From: Sorghum bicolor
Lineage: Eukaryota > Streptophyta > Magnoliopsida > Poales > Poaceae
NCBI RefSeq assembly: GCF_000003195.3
Contig: NC_012876.2
Coordinates: forward strand, 60,134,407-60,198,406
Length of the DNA: 64,000 nucleotides
Direction of reading: 5' to 3'
Part shown: positions 23,716-34,386 of the stretch, piece by piece
Numbering within the stretch: the first letter of the stretch is position 1
Layout: each line of letters opens with the position of its first letter
Position numbers and translations under genes: made by a program
The notes under the pieces: generated by a model
Seen by the model: the letters and a program-made list of their open reading frames with translations, nothing else
Told to the model about the DNA's origin: nothing
Databases searched by the model: none

Positions 23716-26700
23716 ATGGCTGACGCCGAGTCCAACCCTGGCGCGGGCGGGAAGCCGCCGCCGTACAAGGACCCCGACAATGGGAGTCAGCGGTTCCTAC
23801 TCGAGTTGGAGTTCGTGCAGTGCCTCGCCAACCCTACCTACATCCACTGTACTGTACTGTCACCATTCTTTTGTTTCATCTCACCTGCTTAGGTTTAGCA
23901 ATCTGATGTTGCACGCATCTAAGGAACGTGTTGTTTCTGCTTAATGAATCACGTGTCAAGTTGACACGCTCGCGAAAAAATCTAAGGAACGTGTTGCTGC
24001 ATCGGTTCGTGACCAATTTTGATAGTGGTTGTACTGCTAGTAACTAGCAATTCATTGCAACTGAAAGATTTCGTAGTAATGTGTTTGTCAGTAAGTTCCT
24101 GCTTGAGAAATGAGAAGGGAGCGATGATTGCTTGGAATTTTTATAGCACTAGCCTAAATCCCTTTTCCCTCTATTCAAACTGGTCCTATCTGCATGGGCC
24201 TCATGAGCGATTTCTTATCAGTAGGGTATGATTGCTAAGCTAAGGCTATGATATTGTTCGTAGTATTGCTTGAATTTCATCATTTTGTGCGCCTCATAGC
24301 TCGTTGTTCTTTACTTGAACTTTCTTGTCCAATGCACATCATGTTTAGTACTGCATGGAAGATTTGAATGTTCTTTCTTTTCCTGAACAGATCTAGCGCA
24401 GAATAGATATTTTGAGGATGAGGCATTTATCGGGTACCTCAAGTACCTAAAATACTGGCAGCGACCAGAGTATATCAAACACATAATGTGAGTGATACTA
24501 TATCCAGTTGTTTTGTCTGCAACTGAGGAAATGGTTTGCTCATTGTTTCTGCTGATGATGCAGGTATCCACACTGCCTTTTCTTTCTTGAGCTCCTCCAA
24601 AATGCCAATTTCCGAAATGCAATGGCACATCCAACAAACAAGGTAATCTTTTTGGCCTAGAATCAAACATTCACACTTGAGCACCACTTTTTAGCTTTTG
24701 TTTACCATCTTGTAGCGTCATCCCTCCTTTCAAAACCTAGCTGAAGTTGCTCTGTTGGGCCTTATTATTTTGACTTGCTTGCTAGAACCTATCGAAAAAT
24801 AGAAAATTGCACAAACTTGATATTAGTACTTGTGTAGAACTAGGTAGCACGGATACGGATATATGTATTGGTATCGGAAGGATGTGGCAATTTCCTAAAA
24901 AAATCTGATTCATAGATACATTTTACTACTACTACAACAAACAACAAAGCCTTTCAGTCCCAAGCAAGTTGGGGTAGGCTAAAGTTGAAACCCAACAAGA
25001 ATGAAACATTTTACTATTTTAAAATAAAAGGATAATAACACATATTAAAACTAATAACAAATTAACAATGAAATGTTGCAATCTACTTAACTACTTAAGT
25101 TCTTATTACAACACAGCAGGTCTCAAATTCTCAAATATAGTAGTCTCAAATTTAAGAAATTAGTAAAAGGCATTCAGGTTTGCAATTCAGGCTCGCATCA
25201 AGTTCCTATTCCTCATTTGTCTCGTTTGTTTCATTCTCATCCACAACATCAAGCTGCAGATCACCCAAACCAAAAGACACAGCTTGCAATTTAGGCTCGT
25301 CAAGGGAGAGGTCAGCCACTTCAAGAATGCCAATATGACCAAGCGAATCAAAAGAATCTCCTCCCACATCCCACATCCTTCCTCTCCTGTCTTGTATGCA
25401 GCAGTTCTTGACAGATGCACTCAGATTCAAAGACTAAGTCTTCAGCACACTCTGGAGTTAAGTCATTTCTCGACACTATGGATAAAGCTATAGGTGCTCC
25501 AATTTCTTTCACAGCAAGAAGATGAGGCTGGTTGGCTAAGCAATTTGGTGGCCAAATTCATCAATAAGGGAATAGATTATCCATGATTTGTCCACCAAGT
25601 CATAGGGGAAACAGCACATCTATCATAGATTGAGTCAGGATCATTAAATTCTTCTGAACAACTAGAGAACCTTGAGTACTCTTCTTTTACTTTAGCCAAT
25701 TCTTCTGGCATGCTAAAGAACAATTCATCCTCATTTTTAATACCCCTTTATCCTTGTGGGGTGGTTCACGGGCATGGCCAACACCTTCTTCAAGCCACCT
25801 TTTGCTGTAATATCTGCAACCGACAATTTGGCATTATAATTTTAATGAAATGAATGAAGAAAAATCTAACGAGGCAAGTTCAGTTTTTATTGGTACGTTG
25901 GATTAAGGGAATGCGCCAAACAATGAAGTGGATTATCAGCAATGTATTCTTTTGATTTGTACTTACCTTGACAATTATCAGCCCTCAAGAACATAGGTGC
26001 CTTCTCAAAAACAGCAACGAGATTGTGACTCCCTTCTCTGCCCATGTGCTGTTCGTGCTCTCCAGTAGAGTCTCTATGTGCCTCCTTTCTTGCTTCAGGA
26101 GTCGCTCCCTCCCTAACTCTATTGTACCCAGGAATTATATAATCTTGCATGATGCGGCTGCAAGCAAAGGCAAAGGCTTCTCGAAGATATGGATTGGACC
26201 TTTCCACCAGTTCCTTGCACCTTTTAATTTCCTTCCTGATGCCAGTAGACATTTCATATGAAACATTAGGACATTTACCTATTCCCCTTCCTCAGCCATG
26301 TATCCATGCAACACAGGTGTAGAGTATGGTTGATATATTTATTTGTGTAGGAACTGGTGAAGGAAAGAGCTTTTGCATGGTTTATAAATGTTCATAATTT
26401 TACTTTTCACTGTATTATTTTAATTAATTAAGACTAGTATGAGATTAACACCTACCAACTAATTGTTTGACAGGAGCTTGCTCATAGGCAGCAGTATTTC
26501 TTCTGGAAAAACTACAGGAATAACAGACTGAAGCACATCCTACCACGCCCTCCTCCTGAACCAACTCCTGCACCTGCACCTTCACAAGCACCTGCTACAT
26601 TGCCCCTACCAGCGTCAGTGCCAACACCTGTAGCTCCGCCTGTTCCTGGACCAACGTCGTCTATGCCACCTGTGGTAGCAGGTGGTGCATCTGCAATGTC

Positions 26701-26991
26701 TCCTATGCAGTTTGTGGGAACTCCAGGCACTAATATGCCGAAGAATGACATGAGAAATGCTATGGGCAACAGGAAAAGGAAGTATGCACCTCCCTTGCAA
26801 CCATTCAACAATTTGTTCTATGAAGTTATTTGTCCATGCACTATTTTCTTCCCTTGCTATTTTGCTTGTGCTATGAAATCATTGGTGAATTATTATTTTC
26901 GAAGGACACGATCCAATTTAGTTTGATTTATAGCCACTTTTCCAATATAGATTACGAAGATCCTCTTCTTCATTACAGGAAAGATGGTTGA
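23716..26991 (+). CDS. MED31: Mediator complex subunit 31 (SOH1 family)
   Basis: Exons 23716-23848, 24391-24487, 24564-24642, 26474-26781 and 26979-26991 give 209 residues. The conserved Med31 core occupies about residues 22-125: FLLELEFVQCLANPTYIH, then YLAQNRYFEDEAFIGYLKYL, YWQRPEYIKHIMYPHCLFFL, and WKNYRNNRLKHILPRP. A Pro/Ala/Ser-rich tail follows, ending in NRKRKKDG. The protein belongs to the Mediator middle module in the nucleus and links transcription factors to RNA polymerase II. If the last intron were not spliced, the frame would run on to a stop at 26924-26926, giving a different tail. Intron 3 is 1.8 kb and carries a retroposon and an antisense gene fragment. Downstream, a further spliced 3' untranslated exon is possible (TTCATCGCAG near 27359). 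Confidence 0.95.
24929..25005 (-). mobile_element. Short retroposon tail with (TTG)-rich 3' end, 11-bp target duplication
   Basis: The 77-bp insert reads on the minus strand as GCCTACCCCAACTTGCTTGG then GACTGAAAGGCTTTGTTGTT and ends in a TTG-rich tail. It is flanked by the exact 11-bp repeat ACATTTTACTA (24918-24928 and 25006-25016). The tail type fits plant RTE-like LINEs or their SINEs. It inserted into an older GATACG-type MITE remnant (from about 24841, CTAGGTAGCACGGATACGGA). Confidence 0.7.
25190..26252 (-). pseudogene. Unrecognised antisense gene fragment inside MED31 intron 3
   Basis: Minus-strand frames look like real protein but carry stops and frame changes. The clearest is 25887-26252 (121 codons), which includes CKELVERSNPYLREAFAFAC, RIMQDYIIPGYNRVREGATP and FEKAPMFLRADNCQG. 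At that point a CAAG/GTAAGT donor appears, followed downstream by an acceptor TATTACAG and KRWLEEGVGHAREPPHKDKG. Near 25210-25430 another acidic piece reads GHIGILEVADLSLDEPKLQA. Apparent intron borders argue for DNA-level capture rather than a processed copy. I do not recognise the parent gene. Confidence 0.45.
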
Positions 26992-27838
26992 GGCTGAACA
27001 TGTTTTTTTAGGGAAGCTATATCCTCTGCCTCATTCACTGCAGTTGCTGTTCTTCATTGAAGACAGTGGAGAAATACTTTACTTCTCTGATCTTTGGCCC
27101 CTTGTTTGAGTAAAATTTATCTGAAATTTCGTCAACAATGCATATCGAGTCAAGCAATATGTTTTTTACTTCAGCTTTGTTATTTGTCCCATTGTGCAAA
27201 TGAAGACTGTAGTAAATTGAAATGTGGACTTCATGTAGCTGCGAGTGAATCTGCATATTTCTTTTTTTGCTTTAGCCTTCATAGTCAGGGCGGTAAGTGT
27301 GATATGAATGTTCCTTAGAACTACCATTTGGCTGATGATGTGTACATCTTCATCGCAGGATGGGCTAGTTGAACATCTTGTGCAACTCATCAACGGACAA
27401 TGCCGGATTGAAGCGCAGTTGCTGCCTCTGGAGCCTTATTATTTCCTTTTGCTTTAGTCCTGGTTATTTGGCCTTTAGTTGAGGGTTCCCGAGTTTTTAG
27501 AATGGAAGCTTCTGACTTAGAGAGAAGTTAGAACTACTGCGTGTTGTATGAGCTTGCACATGTGATTAAGATGTCAGCATTCTCCTGAATGATCATACCA
27601 TTTACCTTAATGTTTCGGCATATTGGCAGCTGGAAATATGCATTGTTCATAAACTATTACATATGGCCGTTGGCCCCAAATACAAGGTTGACATTTTGGC
27701 AATATTCTTGTCATATAAAACCATTGTACATGTTTCTGCATTTTCTATACAAATAACTCAGAATTTTGACTTAAACAAATAACTTAAAAGAATTTTGATG
27801 AACCGCTGAACAGGGCTACACACCACCACTCAAACGTA
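26992..27838 (+). other. MED31 3' untranslated and flanking region
   Basis: This stretch probably contains the 3' end of the MED31 transcript. A TTCATCGCAG acceptor-like site at about 27350-27359 precedes non-AT-rich sequence (GATGGGCTAGTTGAACATCT) that could be a last untranslated exon. I see no other gene. Confidence 0.35.
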
Positions 27839-27986
27839 CTCCATCTTAAAAGACGTTTTGACACTTTTCTAGGTAGTATTTTAGTATGTATTTGGACATA
27901 GTGTAAATTTAAGTGCATAGTAAATGCTACGTAGAAAACGTTTTACAATTGTATAAAAAGTGTTCAATAATCTAAAATGGAGGGAG
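27839..27986. mobile_element. Stowaway MITE
   Basis: The left end CTCCATCTTAAAAGACGTTT and right end AATCTAAAATGGAGGGAG are inverted, with TA on each side (27837-27838 and 27987-27988). 148 bp. Confidence 0.85.
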
Positions 27987-28569
27987 TACGCCAGGTACAA
28001 GAGAAAATATATGGTGAAAACTACCTATTAGGTGGAAACATAAAAACTGGTTAAAAAATATACTTTTATAACTTTTTTTTAAAAAAAAACTGAAACTTGA
28101 CATTAATGCAGTGCATCTGTATATCTACACATGCAAAATATTGGTTGTAAACTCATTTTGAAAAATTCCATACAGAAATAATAAATTTCACTTGTATGTG
28201 CATTCTGGATTTTTGTCTTCTAGTGTAAATACAAATAAATTTTGTTAGTATTTTCAAATGAAGTGTTCAAAAGTAATTTTGCATCTCAACCTTTTGGTGC
28301 GAATTCATGCATGGACGTGCATGTCAAGTTTCAGGATTTTTCAGGTTACAAAAAGTGTATTTTTAAAACTAGTTTCCATGCATGTTAGCACACGACCATT
28401 TTAAATCATGTATACCTGTCAAATGAAAGCTGTCCTGTGTTGTTCTTCAGATGGATGAATCCTCCGAATGCTCCTCCAGGCCTCTAATGGCATCTCTCAG
28501 AATTAGCGCCCTTAACAGCCCGGCAGCTGCAACCTAAAAATGGCCAAATCATGCAGCTGGCATTCTACA

Positions 28570-28579
28570 CTTTATAAGA
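28570..28579 (+). promoter_or_regulatory. Candidate TATA box of the expansin gene
   Basis: CTTTATAAGA lies 57-66 bp upstream of the ATG at 28636. It lies downstream of the in-frame ATG at 28540, which supports 28636 as the true start. Confidence 0.5.
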
Positions 28580-28635
28580 AACCTCCGTTGCATCGAAGAA
28601 ATTGTGGCTTTATAACAATAATAATAATTAAAAAA

Positions 28636-29499
28636 ATGTCTGGTTCGTGGATGGCGCCACCGCGTCTCCTGGTGTCGTCGCTGCTGGTCGCCGTGCTCGC
28701 GGTGGCGGCCGCCGATGTCGCCAATGCCGGCGGCGCCAAGCCCCTGACGCCCGGCGGGCGCGTGGTGCACCACAACCACGGCAAGTTCACCGCCGGCGAG
28801 TGGAAGCGCGCCCACGCGACCTTCTACGGCGGCCGGGACGGGTCCGGCACCACGGCGGGCGCGTGCGGGTACAAGGACACGCGGTCCGAGGGCTACGGCG
28901 TGCAGACGGTGGCCGTGAGCTCGGTGCTGTTCGGCAATGGCGCGGCCTGCGGCGGTTGCTACGAGGTGCGGTGCGTGGACAGCCCCGACGGGTGCAAGCC
29001 GCCCGGCGCGGCGGCGGCGGCGGCGGCGCTGGTGGTGACGGCGACGAACCTGTGCCCGCCCAACGAGCAGTAGTCGGCGGACAGCGGCGGGTGGTGCAAC
29101 CCGCCGCGGGAGCACTTCGACCTGTCCATGCCGGCGTTCCTCCAGATCGCGGAGGAGAAGGCCGGCATCGTGCCCGTCTCCTACCGGCGGGTGGCGTGCG
29201 CGAGGCAGGGCGGCATCCGGTACGCCATCGCCGGGAACAAGTACTTCAACATGGTGACGGTCACCAACGTGGGCGGCGCCGGCGACGTGGCGGCGGTGTC
29301 GGTGAAGGGGAGCAAGCGCGTCAAGTGGACGGAGCTGAAGCGCAACTGGGGGGTAGTGTGGCAGACCGGGGAGGACCTCACCTGCGAGTCGCTGACGTTC
29401 AGGGTGATGACCGGCGACCACCGCAAGGCCACGTCGTGGCACGTCCTCCCCGAGGACTGGAAGTTCGGCGTCACGTACCAGGCGTCCAAGAACTTCTAA
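28636..29499 (+). pseudogene. Alpha-expansin-like gene interrupted by an in-frame stop
   Basis: A single 288-codon frame without introns encodes an expansin, a wall-loosening protein secreted to the apoplast. The signal peptide is LLVSSLLVAVLAVAAADVAN. Domain 1 shows the HATFYGGRDGSGTTAGACGY opening, the paired cysteines of CGGCYEVRCVDSPDGC, TATNLCPP and the HFD motif (PREHFDLSMPAFLQIAEEKA). Domain 2 shows NWGVVWQTG, LTFRVMTGDHRKATSW and the terminal GVTYQASKNF. A TAG at 29071-29073, after LCPPNEQ, cuts the frame in the middle of domain 1, before the HFD motif. The frame is otherwise open and shows no other damage. Either a recent nonsense allele, a sequencing error, or early decay. The truncated 145-residue product would lack most of the fold. 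Confidence 0.9.
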
Positions 29500-29849
29500 T
29501 GAGTAGCCATCACTCTCCCTCTTCTTCAACCTGACAACCGCCTGCATCGCAAGCAGCCATGCAATGCATGCATATATATTTGATTCTTTCGCTGATCATG
29601 CCCTCAGATACACGGTGCCGGAGTTTAAATCTTTTTTCTTTGTTGAAAATCAATGTGCAAATTCAAATGAGAATGGTCATTTTAACCAGTCGTGATCAAT
29701 CTGAACTGCTAATGCATGCACACACCTAAGCTACTACCTCGGCTATGCTGGGCTCTTATTAGCTTTGAACAGCTCCAGACTCCACTGTGCGTCTGGATGA
29801 CTCCACTGCTCTAACATGTATGGGCACAAGATGTTTGGAGAATTATTCG

Positions 29850-29996
29850 GGCTCCGTTCGTTTATTTTATAAGCTGTATTTTTTCTGCCAGCCAGCAGTG
29901 TTTTTTCTTTCGTAATTGAAAAGTTATAACTGAAAGTATTATTTGCTGATTTATTGTGAGAGAACAACATTGCCGGCTGGTAGAAAAAGTACGGCT
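29850..29996 (+). repeat. Foldback repeat, family Q copy 2
   Basis: The ends GGCTCCGTTCGTTTATTTTA and AGTACGGCTC are loosely inverted. The core CTGATTTATTGTGAGAGAAC is shared with copies at 1952 (inverted) and 50398. Confidence 0.55.
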
Positions 29997-30280
29997 CAAA
30001 ATATTAGTTTTATAAAAGTGAAACAATACATTACAATATTTTCAATCCTATCTGATTACAATCACGGTGCTGATCATTCACAATTATGGTGAGCCAAACC
30101 AAAAAAAAGTCTCAAAGGCGTGCTTACCGAATAGTAAACTTAAGCTGGTTTTCCTAGAATTCCTCTTAAACTAACTTTTTATCAAAATAGATTCTATTTT
30201 TAAGATCCAAACGACAAATTAGTTAATTATAAGTGGCAGAGCTGAGAGCCTCAGAGTGTATGATTTTACCCATCGCGATT

Positions 30281-30431
30281 TGAGCCCTAAGGCCAATCTC
30301 AGTGGAAGTTTCATCTAAATTTCATTCACATTAAATAGGCTGCCACATAGAAATGTTGAGCCCTAAGGCCAATCTCAGTGAAAGTTTTATCTAAATTTCA
30401 TTCACATTAAATAGGCTGCCACATAGAAATG
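30281..30431. repeat. 76-bp tandem duplication
   Basis: 30281-30356 is repeated at 30357-30431 with about three differences. Each unit runs from TGAGCCCTAAGGCCAATCTC to GGCTGCCACATAGAAATG. The content resembles grass Mutator-like MITEs, but the termini are not complete. Confidence 0.85.
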
Positions 30432-30890
30432 ACCTGTGGAAAGGACCTGTGGAAAGTCACAAAAGTACATTTTTTAAACTAGTTTTCATGTTTCCATGTA
30501 ATAAGTCTACGGTATATTTTCCCCACACAACAATGACCTGTGGAAAGGAAAAATGACACGAAGAGCACATGCAGCGAGCCAGCTTAGTCTCAGTGATGCA
30601 AGAACAGGCATGTTCAAACGTTTCAGGTACGAAAACAACGTAGCAGTAAATAGTTGATGTTCATAGTGCTTCATAGATCGATTTGGATATGTGACAACAC
30701 TTATTTCCTCAGCTAAATATTATTTTTTATACAACCGAACTGCAAAGGATATTACGCACCATACCATGCATGGCATGAATCCAAGTAATACAAAAAAAAG
30801 GCACTGTCCCAATAACACTATTGAAGACAACAGGCCACCAAGGATGTAACAGCGAAGCTGCAACTGCAACCCGGGCACCCGGCGAGCAAC

Positions 30891-33218
30891 CTACAATGGA
30901 GTCAGGCCAACAACACCTGCGCAAGGAACACAGCAATTAGATAAATGGACATGAAACATTGCACAAGAGCAAATAATTCAGCAACACAAACAATGATCAC
31001 TAGGTGAAGAACATAAAACACTTTGGAGTTCACATGAATACTTCATGTAAAGCAGTTGCGGTGGGCTTATATTTTTATCGTCGTTGAAATCAACTGAATG
31101 GACACCGATTACAAGTTTCAATGCCCCTTCTCATTATACTTAAGCGACATCATCATCGTATATCCACGTTCAAGGATTCATAAATATAGCAAAGAGAACA
31201 TACCACATGCCAGTCTTCCACCAGCATTTCCAGTAGAGAGGCTGAGCTCATGGCCACCTAAACACAAAGAACAAAGTTAAAAGGGTTGCGTACTAACTGA
31301 ATAGAAAGAAAATGTGGAATGCAAGTAGAACTAGGCACACCTTTCCCCAAATCATCTTCAAGCTCATGAACCACAAATGCTCTCCCAACAACTGAATTTG
31401 GGCCACTCAATGGAATCTGAATACCAAGGAATCACAAAAATTACCAAACTGAATCGGACACAACTTATATAGTATAAAAGTATGGTCTTGGTCTACCAAA
31501 TTTACCTGGGTATCAACAATGGTTGCCTCAGCTACGCCTGTGTCATGACCAATTATACAAACATGCCATAAAACAAGTCACAATCCAGAAGAAGAAATTT
31601 GCTAATGAATACCACAAGTGTACTACTGGTTGCTACAGGCCTTACCCTCAGCATTGGCAACAATGTTTCCCAGGTCACCCGCATGACGGACTTCGTCTTC
31701 TGGTGCACCGTGTGTCAGATTGTTTGGATTAAAATGTGGTCCTGTAAGATAGAAAACGTTATCTTTTAAGTTAGACTTGGCAACTTGAACAGCTAGATGG
31801 CTAAATTTATTATATAACTGAAGATGCATGAAACTATAGCCAGAAGGAAAGGGAATGAATAGCACCAGATCTTAGTGACAAAATTAGTTTTATGGAAATT
31901 TAACAGTGATTGCATAAGACAGCCAAAATTCAGTACTCCCTCCATTCCAATTGTTTAGGCTTTTCTTTCTTTTCACGAGCGGGTTGGAGTTTACGCTTTT
32001 CTAGATGCATAGTTTTTATTATGTATCTAGACATAACATATATCTAGGTGCATAGCAAAAACCATATATCAAGAAAAACCAAAATGACTTGTAATTTGGA
32101 ATGGAGGGAGTACCACATTAAGAAAAAAGATATCACAATTGCGGGCACAATTAAGATCAATGGAAAATTACAACCTGTCGATATGCACCCATTGGTAGTA
32201 TCACCAAACTCGTGCTGCAAAATGAACAATTTTATCATCATCATGTTTACAAATGAAGAAGTTACTGCTGAAAGCTACTGAAGATAACAATACTCACGAG
32301 GTGGAAGCCATGAAGTCCAGGAGTAAGTCCAGTGATACGGACGTTCACAGTTGTAGGTCCTGTTATACAAGATCAATATTCAGAGGGGTAAGAGTAGACA
32401 CAAAACCATTTGCATTTCATAAGAAAAAATACATGTGCGCTAGTGATGATAAGTCATAGTTTGATAAGAAGTCAGTAGGGAACTGCATGGGTCAGGCAGT
32501 CAGCAATCAATGAGCTAAGCCTCAACACTCGGCGTGGTTAGCACCCTAACCGAGTAACACTTGAGGAAGCACGTTCACTTGAGTTAGCGAGATTAGAGAC
32601 TTTTGCTGATGGATTTTAGTCATACGCATCATACATTTGCATCAAAACAGTGGTACGAACGAAAGCTGTCTTCCAATTGTGTTCTGTCAGCAAGCATCAC
32701 GCTGATTTCGTCAAAGCTGATGCTTGCTGCAGGGCAAATTGACGCAATCGTTGTATCCGATTTACTACTAGTAGAAGCAAGTTCAGACTTTTAGCTAAGC
32801 GTGACATGAGCTTGATCAAATTGCTACAACCCAGAGCGAAATGCACCCAATTAACAGGGTGGGGCGGGGGTAAAGTTCCCTGTTTTGGCTGCCCAGCGAG
32901 GCACCTGCCGAAGCTAGCCTGTACTCGTATACGGAAGGTGGGCGAGGTGAGAAGATATAACATAACATAGGCAGGGAACGCACCGTCGTCGTCCTGCGTG
33001 AGCGTGACGACGCCCTCGACCTCGGACGTGCCCTTGAGGACGGCTACGGCCTTCTTAGACGCGTCGGCGACGACGAGTGCCCTGGCGGCGGCGGCGCCCC
33101 CCGGGCCGGCGACGAAGTGGGCCGAGTGGAAAGGGCGTGCGGAGGAATAGGGAGCCGCGAAGAGCGCGGCGGTCGTGGCCGTGGCCGTGGCTGCGAGGAG
33201 GAAGGACTGCGCGGCCAT
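30891..33218 (-). CDS. SODCP: Chloroplast Cu/Zn superoxide dismutase
   Basis: Eight exons, in coding order: 32984-33218, 32298-32359, 32175-32214, 31646-31741, 31506-31537, 31341-31416, 31204-31257 and 30891-30916, all GT-AG and in phase, giving 206 residues. It converts superoxide to peroxide and oxygen in the stroma. The first ~52 residues are an Ala/Ser-rich transit peptide, and the mature part starts near [11 protein letters not shown]. Copper/zinc ligands are visible in [16 protein letters not shown] and [20 protein letters not shown], with a further ligand histidine in [16 protein letters not shown]. The disulphide cysteines are in TNGC and RLACG, and the active-site arginine in GGRLACG. 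The C-terminus is VVGLTPL. Length and intron count match plant plastid SODs. A Stowaway sits in intron 3. Confidence 0.97.
31936..32110. mobile_element. Stowaway MITE in SOD intron 3
   Basis: It begins CTCCCTCCATTCCAATTG and ends TAATTTGGAATGGAGGGAG, with TA on both sides (31934-31935 and 32111-32112). It keeps clear of the exons on either side by 64 bp or more. Confidence 0.9.
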
Positions 33219-33303
33219 GGCAGGCTGGCGGGCGGCGGCGGCCTTTGGGACTTTGGGAGGGTCTTGGGGTGGGGTGGGTGACTGGCGATAAGGTGGGCTC
33301 GCG

Positions 33304-33313
33304 TTTATTATAC
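33304..33313 (-). promoter_or_regulatory. Candidate TATA box of the SOD gene
   Basis: The minus strand reads GAGTATAATAAACG about 90 bp upstream of the ATG at 33218. The distance is reasonable for a grass gene with a short leader. Confidence 0.45.
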
Positions 33314-34381
33314 TCGAGGGGCACCTACGGCTGCCAGGGCGATGAAGAAGATCCCCCCCGTCCCGGTCCGAGAGCGGGAGCAGCCAGATGCGTTCTGATG
33401 TGCCGCGTGTGGCTCAGCTCGCGTCACAAGCCACGCGAATGCAAGCGAGGCACGCACGGTGCATCTCGTGCTCCTGCAATCTGTCCATTTTTCGTCTGGC
33501 TTTCTGGGTTGTTCGGTGGAACTTGCTCCAGAAACCTCTCCATTGGAACTTGGAACTGAAATAGATTGCATTTTGTGAGCTTCTCTCTTACCTCCTTTGC
33601 TGACACTCACGGAGGAGATCTTTTTTTGACAGCAAAAGGTGATCAGGAGATTTAAATTCCGATTTCAAAATTAACTAATTGAAAGGGGTCAAATTCGGCA
33701 TAAATTGACGACTCCTAGAGAAGACCGGTTCAAGGCGGTTTTGAGAAGTGACTGATGGTTGGTTCCAAAACGACGCTGTATTGACGGTGCCAACTTTAAG
33801 ACATGCGAACATAAGTCCAATTAGTTTAAACCCAATTAGCCTAAGTGTCAGCTGTCTTTTTAGGTTTTTGACATAGCCCACATGAAATCAGCATGCAATC
33901 GCTCATCAGTCATCTCTTCGTGACGGAGTCAAGATGTTCGGACTCTCGATCGTCTTTCACGCCACAATTCAATCGATGCACCTGGTATCGGCACCAACTA
34001 TCACTCAACGCACCTGGCAAAGTAGAATGAAGATATCCATGAAGAATGGCTGGTTAAGGTGTATCTTAAAAACTAAAAAGTATCTGGGCCATCTTGAGAG
34101 AGATTGAGGCAACTGGAAATTGATGGTGTTCCAACAACTTTCAACAAAAATGGGCATTGAAAGAAGAGTTGTTCCAAGGATTTCTTAGTGTAGCAGCTGC
34201 AGAAAACACAGTCAAAATTATCCATGTGCCTGTTTGTGCTTTTTCTTAGTAATGTCCCCAGGTGAACACTAAAATATATAACTTACCCAATTTAGATCTA
34301 GAAAACTTTAGTTATGCTCTCTACGCTCCTGTTTTTGTCTCTGGCCTTGTTGTTACCCCTTATTAAGTTAGATTGTAGTTA
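33314..34381. other. Gene-free stretch upstream of the SOD gene
   Basis: The first ~250 bp are GC-rich and may hold SOD regulatory sites. Beyond that I see no gene; short frames have no recognisable motif. The stretch ends at the target duplication of the solo LTR. Confidence 0.4.
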
Positions 34382-34386
34382 ATCTC

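Larger units (their letters stand above)
29500..30890. other. Gene-free repeat-bearing stretch
   Basis: No supported gene. It holds foldback family Q copy 2 (29850-29996) and a 76-bp tandem duplication (30281-30431). GACCTGTGGAAAGG also recurs at 30432, 30445 and 30535. Confidence 0.5.

Noticed and set aside
28540..28635. Earlier ATG in frame with the expansin
   Set aside because: It lies upstream of the likely TATA box (28570-28579), and the extra residues would bury the signal peptide.
28549..29547. 332-codon minus-strand frame over the expansin gene
   Set aside because: It is the shadow of a GC-rich coding region; the protein is Arg/Ala/His-rich and has no motif.
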